Source: Aphelocoma coerulescens (taxonomy: Eukaryota; Chordata; Aves; Passeriformes; Corvidae). Taken from it: a stretch of DNA of 64,000 nt. Made by a program: the position numbers and the translations under genes. Position 1 is the stretch's first letter; each line of letters starts with the position of its first letter. Below are positions 49,521-61,882 of the stretch, in pieces. The notes beneath the pieces are model-generated. The model made no database searches and was not told where the DNA came from. It was given only the letters and a program-made list of their open reading frames with translations. The DNA is taken from positions 51,092,345 through 51,156,344 of the forward strand of contig NC_091015.1 in assembly GCF_041296385.1 (NCBI RefSeq). Reading direction: 5' to 3'.

Positions 49521-50974
49521 TATGTTTCCACAGAAAGGGCTGCATTTTTGTCAGTGCCCCAAGAATTTCATATTATAATCTACGTTTTCCATCGTACTTG
49601 CTTGCAGCTATTTGGTCCATGTAAAATGTACAGCACTTGGCCTAAAAACTGATTTTATTGCTGCATAAATGGTGATGCTCTGCATAGAATTTCAGACCAG
49701 AAGAAATACCTACATAGACATGAAGTCCATTACAGTGTAGCAAGTGAAGGAAAAAAATTGCAACCACATTTTGAGAAGCAGACCCTGAACCATCAATGCT
49801 TATCACCCTGCTTCTGTTTCTCTATGCTCATGCACAAGATGTTTATGTGCTTTGCTAGATAAGGGCAACAAAAAGTGGAGGTACAAATTCCCAGAGTAAG
49901 TGTAGGCCACTTATTCTGATGCCTTTGAACAGGTTTGAGTACATGGTTTTAGGTTTCCCACCTTGAGCAGAGGATCAAAAAAGTCTTTTCTTCTTCCTCG
50001 GTGCCGAGTGACAACTCAGTATCACTCATCTCAGAACAAGGGCGTGTCTTGGTGCCTTGCTTGTCTTCAGTGGAGCTGCAGTGATTTATGAAATAACTGA
50101 AGTCATCTGGGCAAAACACAACAAAGAACAGTTAGAAATACTGTAAGGATGGAGATCCATCTTTCATTCAGACATTTTCAGCTGACAAATTTCTTGCTGG
50201 TGTGGGGATTTAGGACATTGGTAGTGTCCTTCATTGCTCTTTACTTGAAGCATATTGCTATTTGTGTAGCTTTTGGTCTTCTGTACTACCAGTCTTGTGC
50301 TTGCCACAGTGATGGAGTGAGCCTTGTCCTGTGTGAATATATATTAGAAGTTCACTGGACTCTTCCAGACTAAGCATCTATTTCAAGCAGCTGCCTGTAA
50401 CTGAGGAGAATGGTGACCTGTAGACCTTTTTGCAGTCTCAGTTCTGCACTTGGAAAAAAAAATAATAGAAGTGTGGATTTATCTGTGAAAAGAGTTATCT
50501 CAGTTAAGATCACCGGAACTGCCAAGTTTTTCAGCGTTGTTGGAGATGGGATACTAGGCAAGCCTGGCATTAGATGCCTCAAAGAAAGGCATTAAGAAAA
50601 CCAAGATGAGCAGATGTCTAACCATATTCTACTTCTGCTCACATAATTCTCTAATATTCAGATGGGTGTAATGCACAAAAAACCAAGGTAGGACCTATTC
50701 CAGAACCTGTTTTCCAATGTAAGGAGCAAAGTCAGTGGTTGTGGGTAATTAATAGGAAATCTGTACTGCAAAGAGAAACCCGACTGTGATAAGTAATATA
50801 AAAAGTATGGTAGTGGTGAGCTGTATAGCTCAGAAATACCTATCCTATAGTAAATGTCATCTGATTGTTCAAGAAAATGATGGTCCTCCCCCACAAGGCT
50901 GAAAATATGATGCTAAATTCACTTACAGATGCCTCAGTAATACTGGAAAGATGGCAGAGAAGGAAAAACTCATA
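49521..50974. other. Non-coding stretch, no gene recognised
   Basis: Nothing recognised. Open frames are short and lack domains. The stretch 50,149-50,373 is open on plus with a hydrophobic translation, but it has no family match that I know. Confidence 0.5.
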
Positions 50975-51375
50975 AATGAGAAACAGAGAGAAAGTTGAAC
51001 AAGCTGATTTATGGGGAAAGATTAAAGTAACTAAACGCACATCACTCAGATAAATGACATCTCAGGGGAACGTAATTGCCGACTCCAAGGACTTGAAGGA
51101 TTGGGCACCTAGGAATGAGAAGATTCCCCAGGGCCACACAAAGCTGGGAACTATATAATGGGGAGAAATGGGTGAAACTGCTCAAATGAAAATTCAGGTG
51201 GAGGCATGAGAAATGGTTCCTTATGGAGACATTTCATGAACTACAAAATTCTCTCCTAAGGGGACCACTAAAATCTTGGGTTATTTAGCACTAGGCTAGA
51301 AAAGCACCTGAAAATGTACTAAAAGGCACAAATCTGCATCTGCAGTGGCTGCACTGGGTAAATTATAACCCTTTT
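50975..51375 (+). mobile_element. Old CR1-type LINE 3' end, plus orientation
   Basis: The order of segments matches the 3' part of amniote CR1-type LINEs: GGGGAAAGATTAAAGTAAC, a 'GGGCCACAC' block, TATAATGGGGAGAAATGG, and GAAAAGCACCTGAAAATGTAC near the end, with CTGCACTGGGTAAAT as the last block. It is much more diverged than the copy at 39.3 kb and has no open frame. The left edge is approximate. Confidence 0.6.
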
Positions 51376-51390
51376 ACATCTCTCTATACT

Positions 51391-51420
51391 GTTTGCTTGT
51401 TTGTTTGTTCGTTTGTTTGC
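51391..51420. repeat. GTTT microsatellite
   Basis: Seven imperfect GTTT/CTTG-type units follow the old LINE 3' end by about 15 bases. A simple repeat; it might have grown from the tail of that element. Confidence 0.85.
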
Positions 51421-54400
51421 AACAAAGCTTGGCTATTTGTCCCTCTTCTATAATGTCTGCCCTCAACCCTTTGTTCCTCTGCGCTCAGCACCACTGGCAG
51501 CCCAAGCCCTGTCGAGCCCCAGGTTTTGATGCAGCAGATCCTCTGAGCTGAGTCATGCCTCGAAGGGAGCCGATGCCACACCATGACGAGACCACTTCGC
51601 TGCTTTGTACCCTGCAAGAAGAATTGTCTCTTGCTAATTGTGTAGCATCTCTTGTCTTCCACGTAGCTCTACTGGCAGCAGCAGCAGATGTAGCTGTCTG
51701 CTGGCACATGCTGGTGGAGCCAGCCCTGGGTGACAGCCAGTTACACATATGCAGCAGCAGGAACAAAACTCTTGACCTTCACTTCCAAAGACACCAACCT
51801 CTGTGGAAGGACCCACCCAGTTAGATGGTCCACAGTATTTTGAGGAGTTAATGTGTGCAATTCAGTAATGGATAGCAGAGTGAATAAATAAGTTTTATTA
51901 CCTCTGACACCAGATTGCAGAGTCATTTTAAGTACATTGTAATATTCAGAACACAAATTGATCTGGGGCATAAAGTTTTCCAAGAGGCAATGGATTAAAA
52001 ATATTTCAACATAAAAACAGAGCAAGGATGTCAAGACTGCCTTCTGCACTAGAGATCAAATACAGGAACCCAGACTTTGTCCCATTATTCATCTGCTTTT
52101 TTTGAAGTCAGCTAAGCAGAGCTTAACTGGTCATCCTTTTTCCCACTAAGCCAAGACCATACAGAGGCAGCATCATGTCTGATACCTGAGGAGCAGATGG
52201 TTCCCAAGCTCACTACACATTCCATTACCTGGGGGCATGTGCTGGGGAAGGGGTTGTTCTGACAAGTTAGACTGTGCTCACACTGAGATCCATCCCATCT
52301 CTCCTGCTGGAGCTGTGCTTTCTGGTACAGGTCAGGCCAGCCCCTACTTTGTGCTGGTGACAAGGACAAGGATGAGATGTGCCATCAGACTAAGACAGGC
52401 AGAGGCAGCTCACAGCTCTAACCGTTCTGTGGGTAGAAACTGTTCATTGCCTTAATCTGCGATAGGCAGTGAAGAACAGCCAGACAGAGATTTTTACCTC
52501 TTTGCCCTTTCTGTCTGGTTTTCCTGCTTCTAAATTTTTTACATGAAAAAGAGATGGGGCAGAATGAAAACGATGTCAGCATCAAAAGGATGATAGTCTC
52601 TGCATGGATGTCTACACTTTTCATTCTTACAGGGTGACGCTTGCATCAGTCGCCGTTTGCAATGCCCACGAGCGCCTGTTACCAGCAGCCAGGATCCTCT
52701 TGACTGGCTGGGAAGAAAGCAGCGGCATAAACGTGTCAATAGAGCACCAGCAATTTGTCAAGCAGTTATAATGCACTAATCAGGGGGGTGGAGGGGAGAA
52801 AACTCTGCCAAGACTCAGCCAGCTCAAAGGGAGCTGCTGCTTGTGCACAGTGCTGGGGCTCTTTCATTTGTGGGCAAGCCCAGTAACTTCCCAGGAGCTG
52901 ATCTGTCCTGGGACTGAGGAGGCAGCATTGGCTGCGCTGGCTTCACTGGCTGGCTCGTAGCTCCTCTGCCTCCCTGGTCCTTACACAGCTGCCCTGTGCT
53001 GATGAGCAGTGCCATGACCCCTGGGTGCCCCAACAGCAGGAGATGGTGTCAGTGAACATCAGGGCAGCGCTCTAAGCTGCCCACAGTTGTCCCTCCCCCC
53101 CCAATCTGGGATCAGCTCAGAGACCCAGCACCGTCGCCTACTTGAAGGTCAAGAGTTGGGACCATTTAGAGACAAGTTATTTGTCATGAAATACCACTTA
53201 ACACCTGATTTACTGAGCTTGCCAGACGTAAGAAAAAACATTCCGGTCCTTACGTGGTACTCTCCTTGGTTTTTTGTTAATGCAGCAGATTTCAATCAAA
53301 AAAGGCATTTGAACAGCATTGATAGGCACAAATAAAAATATAACCATGGAGACAGGTAGCAAGGGAAGAAGTGCTGCAGTCATGAGGAAAACTGGGGGAT
53401 ACTTCTCTAAACCAGGCCCCCCAGTCCTTAAAGATGCCTAACCCTCCCCTGGGACTGCAAAGAAACCTTAAAAAGAGATCTCCCCTGCATCCAGCATTGT
53501 CTACATTCCTCTCCTCCATGGTCAGAGCAGATAGGCACAGTATTGATTCATTACTTCAGGATTTTTGGGGGTGGAGAGGAGGCTGTACTGCGTATTCCCC
53601 ATGCTATCTTATCATTAATGCATTAAGGAGCTGAACAAGCAATAAGGGCAAATGGACTTCAAAACACAGGGAACTGTCTCCACAAGGCTCAGGCTGATTT
53701 ACAGCAATTACATCTTGGCAGCATCGCCAGAGCCCATTAAGCCCCGCACCTGCCTGTAACTTGAACATCCCCCAGTTTCAAGGGGGCACTTGTCATTAGC
53801 CACCCCGTCACTGCCACCCTCCTTGTACGTGATGGAAGGCAAGATGTAAAGCAATGTGGGGAGGATTAACAAAAAGTTAATCGGCTGCAGAGCTCAAATT
53901 GATCTGAACTTCAGAATGGGATACTGTTTCAGATACCAGAATGCTCTGCTGGCCTCCTTCCAAGGTCTGCGGGGAAGGGATTGGAGACAGAACCTGGAGC
54001 CATTGCATTTGACTCAGGTTTTCTTCTCTCTCCGCTTTCTGTTTCATTACCAGAGGTGGACTGGCCACTCAACTATTAATTTTCTTTCCCTGTTTTTGAA
54101 TTTTTATTGCTTTTAAAAGGGTGTCTCTTTGTGACACCATTACTGTCCTGGGCAGCTGTGTACAAATCACCAAGCGAAAGTGTAGCACTGCTGGAACTGA
54201 GGGGACGGCTCGTGCAAAGCCCACTGAGGGATGATGCTGCTTGCTCTGAGGGCTGGGGTGCAGGAAATGGGTTTGCCATGTGCCTGCTGTTTGCACCATG
54301 GAGGGAAACCAATTGTGGAGAATATCACACCAAAAATACAAAAAGAGGGGATACTTCCAAGCATTGGTGCACCGAGGATGCCCAAGAAGCCTCATGGCAG

Positions 54401-55585
54401 ATCCCAGTGCTTGAACAGATGAGAATGGACGAGGTTTGGGGGGAAGAGGCAGCGAAATATTTCATTCCAGATACCACCAGCACAAAAGACCTTCAGAGGA
54501 GTTAAAATTTACTCAGTGATCCAAAAGTGTTTATGGCCCATGTAAAATTTACCAGAAAAATGTCAGATGTCAGTGGATTGTATTAAATGTAAATATTACA
54601 CAACTCGCAGCCTCCGTTTCTTATTGCAGCTTGGCACGTAGCTCTCATGGATCTCCTGTTTGAAAGGGAGTCTCTGGAGGTGCTGCTGCTTGGCGGCAGG
54701 TCTGGAAAGGCTTCAGCATGAGCTGTGCTAGCTCGCACCTCCCCTCACCCCCATGAGATACTGCCAGGCCACTGATTGATAACTCTTATGGTGACGAATG
54801 TCCTGCTTCAGAGAAGCCCACCCTGATGCGTCTGTGATAGACACTGCTGCAATGCTGACGTCCATCACCCCCAAAATGGCTGTGTAATCTGGCAGCACCC
54901 TGGCAGAGGGAGGAGAGGGCAGCAGAGGATGCTCTCCTGGGCACATGGTTGCTGCCTCCAGGCCCAGAAGGGATGGAGGGGGGCACTGGCACTGGGCAGT
55001 GTCTCCTATGGATGGTTAAGGGAGAGAGGAGAGAGCATATGCACATTGCTGCTTGCTTGGAAGATGCTCAAGAGCATGGTGGGATCATGCAGTTGTTAGA
55101 TTCACTTGCATTTGATGAAGGGGAAGACGCTTTGTTAAAGCTGTCCTTGGACTTGGGCAAGTCCCACCAAGGCTGAGTGTGGGCAGAATGCAGCTTGCTC
55201 CAACAACTTATCTCCAACAAGCCTGAGAGACATCTGGCTTGCTTACAGTACTGCTGGACCTCTAATCTGTTTTGCTGGCTATTTCATTAATTTAAAAAAT
55301 CACTTCTGCTTTGGCCTGGCCTGTGGATCTCAGATGCTGTGTTGTGTACAGGATGTGACTCAGGCCTTGGTGCATCCTTTCTGTGTTGAGACGCCTTGAG
55401 GAATTGTGATGCTAAGTCACATCAAAGTGTTTCTGCAGCCAGGCCAAGCTGAGACAAATGAGTCAGTGTAGGGCATTGCAGCTCATAGCCACAGATGCTG
55501 GGAAAGGACTCCATGCCCTGGAAATGCTGTTTTGTGTTGCCCTGTTGTTCACTGTGCGTGTTACTGTCATGGTACCAGCTCTTAC
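51421..55585. other. Non-coding stretch, no gene recognised
   Basis: No exon with a recognised domain and no transposon. Several frames of 80-130 codons (for example 54,107-54,505 on plus) overlap others and look like chance frames. Confidence 0.5.
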
Positions 55586-55672
55586 AAAAAAAAAAAAAAA
55601 ACAACAAACAAACAAAAAAAAACCAAAAAAAAAAAACCAAAAAAACTCAAAAACAAACAAACAAAAAAAACC
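55586..55672. repeat. A-rich low-complexity tract
   Basis: About 87 bases of A runs broken by single C or CC, including CAAACAAACAAA units. No recognisable retroposon body lies upstream, so I cannot call it the tail of a specific element. Frames read through it give artificial lysine/asparagine runs. Confidence 0.9.
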
Positions 55673-58600
55673 ACATGGAAGATTTTTTCTTGCTTTCTCC
55701 TCAGAATGTCTGAAGGAAAGAAAGAACAAACCCAAACACTTGTGTTACAACTTATGTCATTTAAAGCTGCAGTGGATTTCAGTGTACTTTCCCCCTAAAG
55801 GATTAGCTTTGACAATATTGTTTCTGAAAACCCCTCTCCTGCAGTCTCTGGGAAGCTCACTGACACAGCATACACACACAAAACACAGGAGCCTGGCCCA
55901 CTCCTGCTGCAAGATAAAGGAGGTTCAGAGTCATACTTCTACTATAAAAAACATAAATACAACTTTAAAGCTTTAGGAGGATCTCACGACAACTTAAAAG
56001 TTTCTGGGATCTCTTTTACAGATAGAAAGATTTTTACTCTCTGCTTTAAGCAGTGAGTTGGCTATTTTTAAGTCAGGAGAATGGACACTAGTATTATCTG
56101 GAAATAGTTTCTGGACAGCAGTTTCAGTTCTTGCAGGCATGCAAACAGGGCTGATCCCCAAATACAATTTATATCATGTTTTTCTAACACAAGAGCCAAG
56201 ATCCATTAACGGTTTATTCATGTGTTTTTCAGGAAGCTGAGGAATCCTGTTGATAATTGGAGGAGGGAGAAATTTCCTGAATGAGCAAAATCTTTCTCTC
56301 CAGTCGTTACTGCAGAGCCACATTGCAGATTTGGCTTTGAGAACAGATACTTCTTGTGCAGACCAAAGAAACAAACTCACTAAAACCATAAAACGAGATA
56401 AGCACGTGCAATTCCTGCTGATATTCACAACAAACCGAGTTGCCATGTGCTTATCGGAGACCTTGGCCTTCATGAGAACAGCAAAATGTTTAGTCATCCC
56501 TCACTGTTAAGGAGCTGAAAGATGCCCCAGCAGCTCACTGCTCCTCCTGGCAGGCTTAGGCTCAAGCACATGCTGCAGTTCTGCATTTTGACTTCCAGAA
56601 GAGTATTTTGAAAAAAATGCAGATGTTTCCTGCTCAAGAATCCCAACTATGGCAAAAGTCATTAAAATAATTAGAGGTATTATTCACGTTTTTTGACCTG
56701 GCTGTATATAAGTGTGATTCCTTTTCCCCCAGTAAAGCATCTGGGCATGCACAGGAAAATTTCTTATGGGGTTTAGGGCTTTCAGACTTGGAGGTATGAG
56801 AAATATGCTGGGAGCCCCCATGGACACTTCCACTTGCCTGACAGAGAAAGAGCATGTTTTTTCCTGTCTTGTTTGACATATGCAATAAGAACACTTTGCT
56901 TTCAATCTGTTAAAGCAAGCAATTGCTGCAGTGGTGAGATCTCCTTGGATGGACACAGTTGAAAGGTTAGCAGTGTTTATTGATTTAATAATTCTCATTC
57001 TTTCTCAACAGATTATCTTTCCAGGGACATTAGCAGAGGCAGAGCCCAGAAGTACAGAAGAGCATCTCTGATATGTTAGGAAGGCAAAGGACAGAGGGGA
57101 AAGGTGATGAATTGCTCTGGTCCTGGCCTATTAAGCCCTAGGCACAGACTGGAAGATAGAACAGGAAATCCATGCACCTATTTTCTAAAGGGAACATTTA
57201 TAAGGATGGTGTTTATGTTAACCTTTCACACCGAGTTTCTCCACCACTCCTTGTTACATACTGGATGGTCAATCACTGGTGCAGAGAGCAGGTAGGGAGT
57301 GATCTTGGCTCAGGACTTCCTTCCCTTGCTAGCTGATGAACTCATGGTGACCAGGGAGGAATCTGAGTCATGGTAAAGTGCTTTTCTAGAGGCAGAAGTG
57401 TGGTATTGAAGTCCCAGAGTGTGTTGGTCCTGAGCAGTAGCAACAATCAGATGCCTGCAAAGGTACTGTGGACTTCCCCAAACCAGCCCACCAAAGGGAT
57501 GAGCAGCCCGGCCCTACTACCCTACTTTCCACTGCCATCTGGTTACTATTTTTTTTCATTTTCAGAGCATCAGAGGAAATGAATGACAGCCCTTCGTGTT
57601 CCCTTTGGCTTCTTCCAGCAAAAAAACGGGGTGGAAGTACCATACACCTGGGAGCTGAACAACCTGGTTTGGAGCAGGCTGAATGCCCACGTGAGAAATA
57701 CATCCCACCTCTCAGGCAGTGCCTGGGACCTTGCGTTCTCACCACTGAGATCAGTCCAAATCGATGTGCTGATTTCTGTGATCTCACTGTACATACTGAA
57801 AACTCCTTTTCTGAGCATCCGACCCCTCCTCTTGATGTAGGTTTGTTGTTCTGCACAACAGACTGTAGCCTGTGGGTCTTCTGCACGATTTTCGGAGCCA
57901 AAGTGGGCCAGCTCCTGAGTTGCACTCTGTACCCCCACAGCCATGGGCGTGCTGAGACCTTTAATGGGTTGCTAATTGCTCTGATTACAAGTCAAGACCG
58001 AAGAGGAATTGTTGGATGATGAGCTCCCTGGCAGACAAGAAGATACCAGTGGAACATTTTTGATGAATAATTCAGTAAGCAGGAATGGGAAATGAACAAG
58101 TCTTCTGTCTGCTAAAGGGAAGAAAAAAACACCAAAGAAAAAAAGAAGAAAAGACATGTCCTGCCTGAGCAAGGCAGACTCCTGTGAGCCTAGGTTTCAG
58201 CTCTCAAAGGGCAGCACAGCTTGGCTTTGTAGGCGGTGGCCAAGCCTTTGCATGATTGCACCATACCCAGTTACAAAACACTTTGCATAGTGGAATCAAA
58301 CCCACCTCCCTGCAGTGATTGCTGCAACCAAGAGCAAGCTCGCCAGCTCAGGTTCTCATGCGGTGTAAATCCCCCAAAGTCTATTCAGCTGAAGGAACAT
58401 ACACTAGTCACAAGCTGGCAAGCCGTGGAAGCTAGGATAAAGTTTTTTCTTTGGGGGAGGGCATAACAGATTTTTTTGCATGTGTTTTTAGCTTTGTGTT
58501 AATAACATTGGAAGGTCTGAGCACAAACTTATTTATCCAGTATAGAGAGGAACTTTCTTCAAGTGTGGATCTTGTTTCCAGACCAGAGGACCATGTGTAC

Positions 58601-60630
58601 ATGGAAGTCTTAGTGCAGGACAGAAGCATTTGCAGTGAGGGCTGCTTTTATTTCATGCATCCACTTCAACATGACAATAGCGTGTGACAATAGCAGTGCA
58701 GAACTTTCTCCCCATTCGTGATGCTGAAGCTGTGATATTTTTCTTTCTCTCTTTATAGTTTCCAATTACTTCTCTCACTTGCATTCTGCAGATACAAACC
58801 AATTTAATCTCTTCGCTATCGAAGATCTGCTCTCTTAATCCAATGGTGGCAACAGCTGCAAACATTTCAATTAAAACTGTGTTCCACAAAATAGATTTAT
58901 TCATTATATTGTCTCCCTTCCTTTGCAAGAGAAGAACTAATTGGGAACAGACATGTGAAGGACTTGCATCCAGAAGTCTGCAAATAGAAATACACTGGTT
59001 ACTCTTCTAGTGAGGAGAGGCAACTGCTTGAGCTATCAAAGTTAACAGTCAGGGTGGAAAGCAGCAGAAGGGAAACAAGTGTGCCAGGAGTGAAAGGCTT
59101 CTGCCCAGTTTCCTCTACCATCCCTGGACCCATCCCAGATAATTTTTCCACTCTTCTAGGATGTTACAGATGCTCCAGAATGTGGAGGAGATTATTCACT
59201 GGGTTGGTACAAAGTTGTCCTGGGTAGGTGGATCCTTGCTTTGCCAGCCACGCCTCAGGGCACTTCCCATCATCTGCTGCTAGAGGATCCCATGAAGTGG
59301 GAGCAAGGGAGAAACTTCTGGATTAAGCTCCATTTTCTTTACCAATTCATGAGCATAACTTAGGCACCTTCTGCAGTTTGCTTCCTCTGGAGAGAAATTC
59401 AGGTGCTGGTTCATTTGTACAAAACCAGTATGATCTCATTTGAGACTTGAGTTATTAAACCCAGGACACAGGACTTTGCATCCAACCATCATTTTTTTCT
59501 TGGGGAAAAGTAGTTCATGTGAGGGAATTATACTAAACTCCATGTAGCTCTCCTCACAATCAAGTGCAAAAATAATTCCTCATCTTCATCCACAGCTATA
59601 TGTAGAGAAGTCAAAAGCTTGCCAAGATGAAGACCAGACACCCCTCTCCCCAGCAAAGAAAGGCTCATTCTATTTTGGAGCCTATTGAATCAGTGAACCA
59701 GACGAATGTACTGAAGTCAGCCAGGTTTGCCATGGACTACTTTGTTACCAGAAAACAAATGAATGGCTGCAGCAAGGTGCATTGCAGTCATTCTTCTTGA
59801 GCAGAGCAGGTGGCACAAATCCCCATCCAGATGCCTTGCTGCAGTGTAAATCATGAACACAGGCATGGCTTGCAACATGCAGTCATGGGATTTTCTTTCT
59901 CTGCTCCCCTTATCTGGAGGCAGATAGGCATCACAAAAAACCTGGAAAGCTGAGGCTCAATTTACCCTCTCTTTCCGGTTAGTTTTAAGAAGGCTTTTTA
60001 AAGATGGTGGTGGATTACCTGGTAAATGTGTGCAGTCCTTGGTAGAGCTCAGTTCTGGTGATGTCTAGTGGGATCCAAGAAGCAATAATAAGGAGACGAC
60101 TAAAGTCCAACATTTCAGTGTCCACCTGCAGTAACCCAGAGTTATTAGGTGATGCAGGACTCTTATGTCTGCCTTTTACCACACCCAGTATTTATTGCCC
60201 ACTCTCCTTTTTGCACACTTCTTCCCCTGGTTATTTGTCATTTGAGCTGCTGTGCTGTACTCAAGGGCTCTCCTGCAACCAGTCCCCACATCCTGACCCC
60301 TGTGTACTTATCAATGTGTCCATCGTGGAAGAATATGACACTTATGAGGGCAAGCTTTGCAGCATGGAGGTCTTTGAATGCGCATCCTTGGCCACTCCAG
60401 TGTTATTCAGGAACCTCATTCTGCTGGTGCAACCTGAGAAGAGAACAAGGATGGAATCAGCAAAATATTGCAGTGCGGCCTTGAAAACTTCTTTCAGATT
60501 CTTCTTTATGGTCTTTTATCTCAACAATGAGATATCATAGACTCCATAACACGTTTCTTTTTGCCAAATCTAATTTCAATATCTTAAACAGGAAATATTG
60601 TTGGTTTTTTCTGTGGAAACAATAGAGACA
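55673..60630. other. Non-coding stretch, no gene recognised
   Basis: No recognised exon or transposon. Open frames of up to 183 codons (57,468-58,019 on plus, with 57,386-57,925 on minus) overlap each other and lack domains. A 10-bp direct repeat TGACAATAGC occurs at 58,672-58,681 and 58,685-58,694. An A-rich tract lies at 58,120-58,156. Confidence 0.5.
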
Positions 60631-60644
60631 CCCCCCCCCCCCCC
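60631..60644. repeat. C14 homopolymer
   Basis: Fourteen C in a row. The exact length is unreliable in most sequencing chemistries. Confidence 0.9.
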
Positions 60645-61299
60645 TTTCAAATGAGGTAGGACTGAAGCTTCAGGCCCCAGTTTTGCTGAATTTTTAGGAA
60701 GTTTGGATAACAGTTCCCTTATTAACAGACCCTCTGGGATATGGTTCTAGGGCTATACGTGACAGTCACAGACTCTGACTTCAGACACTTAAACATACAA
60801 TCCTTCTTTACTGTAGTTGAATCATCTCTCACTAGTTCTTAATTCAATCCTTTGAAAAGTGTGTCTGTGAGTAAAGATGATTGCAAAGTAACAAAACATT
60901 AAGGAGGAGGCTTATGCAAAATCTGGGAGATGCCAAAGTATTAATGATGCAAATGAGCTTGCAAACACAACCCATCTGCTCCGCTTCAATACTTTCCTGA
61001 CAATTCAGTGCGTTATTTATTTGGTAAAATAATTTTCTGACCTTCCTCTTGCCCTCCTTCCCTAAGGAAATAACCCTGACCTCTTTCCTTTGCAGGGAAA
61101 TCCTTAAGAGTGGCTTCTAACTGAAAACACATTGGAATGAGAGCAAACACCAAACACGCTATAAATGAAAGCAATTCCATATCGAGAGGTGCCAAAGTCT
61201 TGCTAAGCATGACAAAGAGCACTTCTGCTCCTTAGAAAAAAGGGAGACTTTGTTCTTTCAGGTGACACAAACAGTAGTAGGAAGGATTCAGTAACAGGC
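60645..61299. other. Non-coding stretch, no gene recognised
   Basis: Nothing recognised. It ends at the left edge of the LTR, where the flank reads AACAGGC. Confidence 0.5.
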
Positions 61300-61882
61300 T
61301 GTGCTGGTTTTGGTTGGGGTAGAGCTAATTTTCTTCCCAGTAGATGCTATGGGGTTCTGTTTTGGATTTGTGCTGAACACAGAGTTGATAATTCAGGGAT
61401 GTTTCTGTTATTGCTGAGCAGCACTTGCACAGACTCAAGGCCTTTTCTGCTTCCCACATCAGCAAGCGGGCTGGAAGTGCATAAGAAGTTGGGAGGGAAC
61501 ACAGCTGGGACAGCTGGCCCCCACTGACCGAAAGGATATTGCATACCATATGGAGTTATGCTTAGCATATAAAGTGGGGGAAGAAGAAGGAAGGGGAGCA
61601 TGTTTGGAGTGATGGCATTTGTCTCCCCAGCTAACTGTCAGGTGTGATGGAAACCTGTTTTCCTGGAGGTGGCTGAACACCCACCTGCCCACGGGAAGCA
61701 GTGAACTAGTTCTTTGTTTTGCTTTACTTGGTTGCATGGCTTTTTCTTTACCTATTAAACTGGCTTTATCTCAGCTCACAAGGTTTACTTTTTCTTTCCA
61801 ATTCTTTCCCCAGTCCTGCTGGTAGGAAGTGAGTGAACGGCTGTGTGGTGCTTAACAGCTGGCTGGAGGTACCACCATGACA
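61300..61882 (+). mobile_element. Endogenous-retrovirus LTR, probably solo, plus orientation
   Basis: A 583-bp block starts TGTGCTGG and ends CATGACA, the TG...CA ends of a retroviral LTR. It contains CATATAAAG as a TATA box (61,568-61,573) and ATTAAA as a polyadenylation signal (61,754-61,759), in the right order and spacing. The sequence resembles a frequent LTR family in bird genomes. No primer site or retroviral gene follows on the right, and no polypurine tract precedes it, so it is most likely a solo LTR left by recombination. I see no clear target-site duplication. Confidence 0.75.

Noticed and set aside
55120..55170. GACTTGGGCAAGTC, reminiscent of a MIR SINE core
   Set aside because: Only one short match; no other part of the MIR core is visible nearby.
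55458..55976. Open frame of 172 codons on plus through the A-rich tract
   Set aside because: Its lysine/asparagine-rich middle is the low-complexity tract itself.
57386..58019. Overlapping frames of 179 codons (minus) and 183 codons (plus)
   Set aside because: They overlap on opposite strands over most of their length, have no recognisable domain and no splice framework. Neither is credible.
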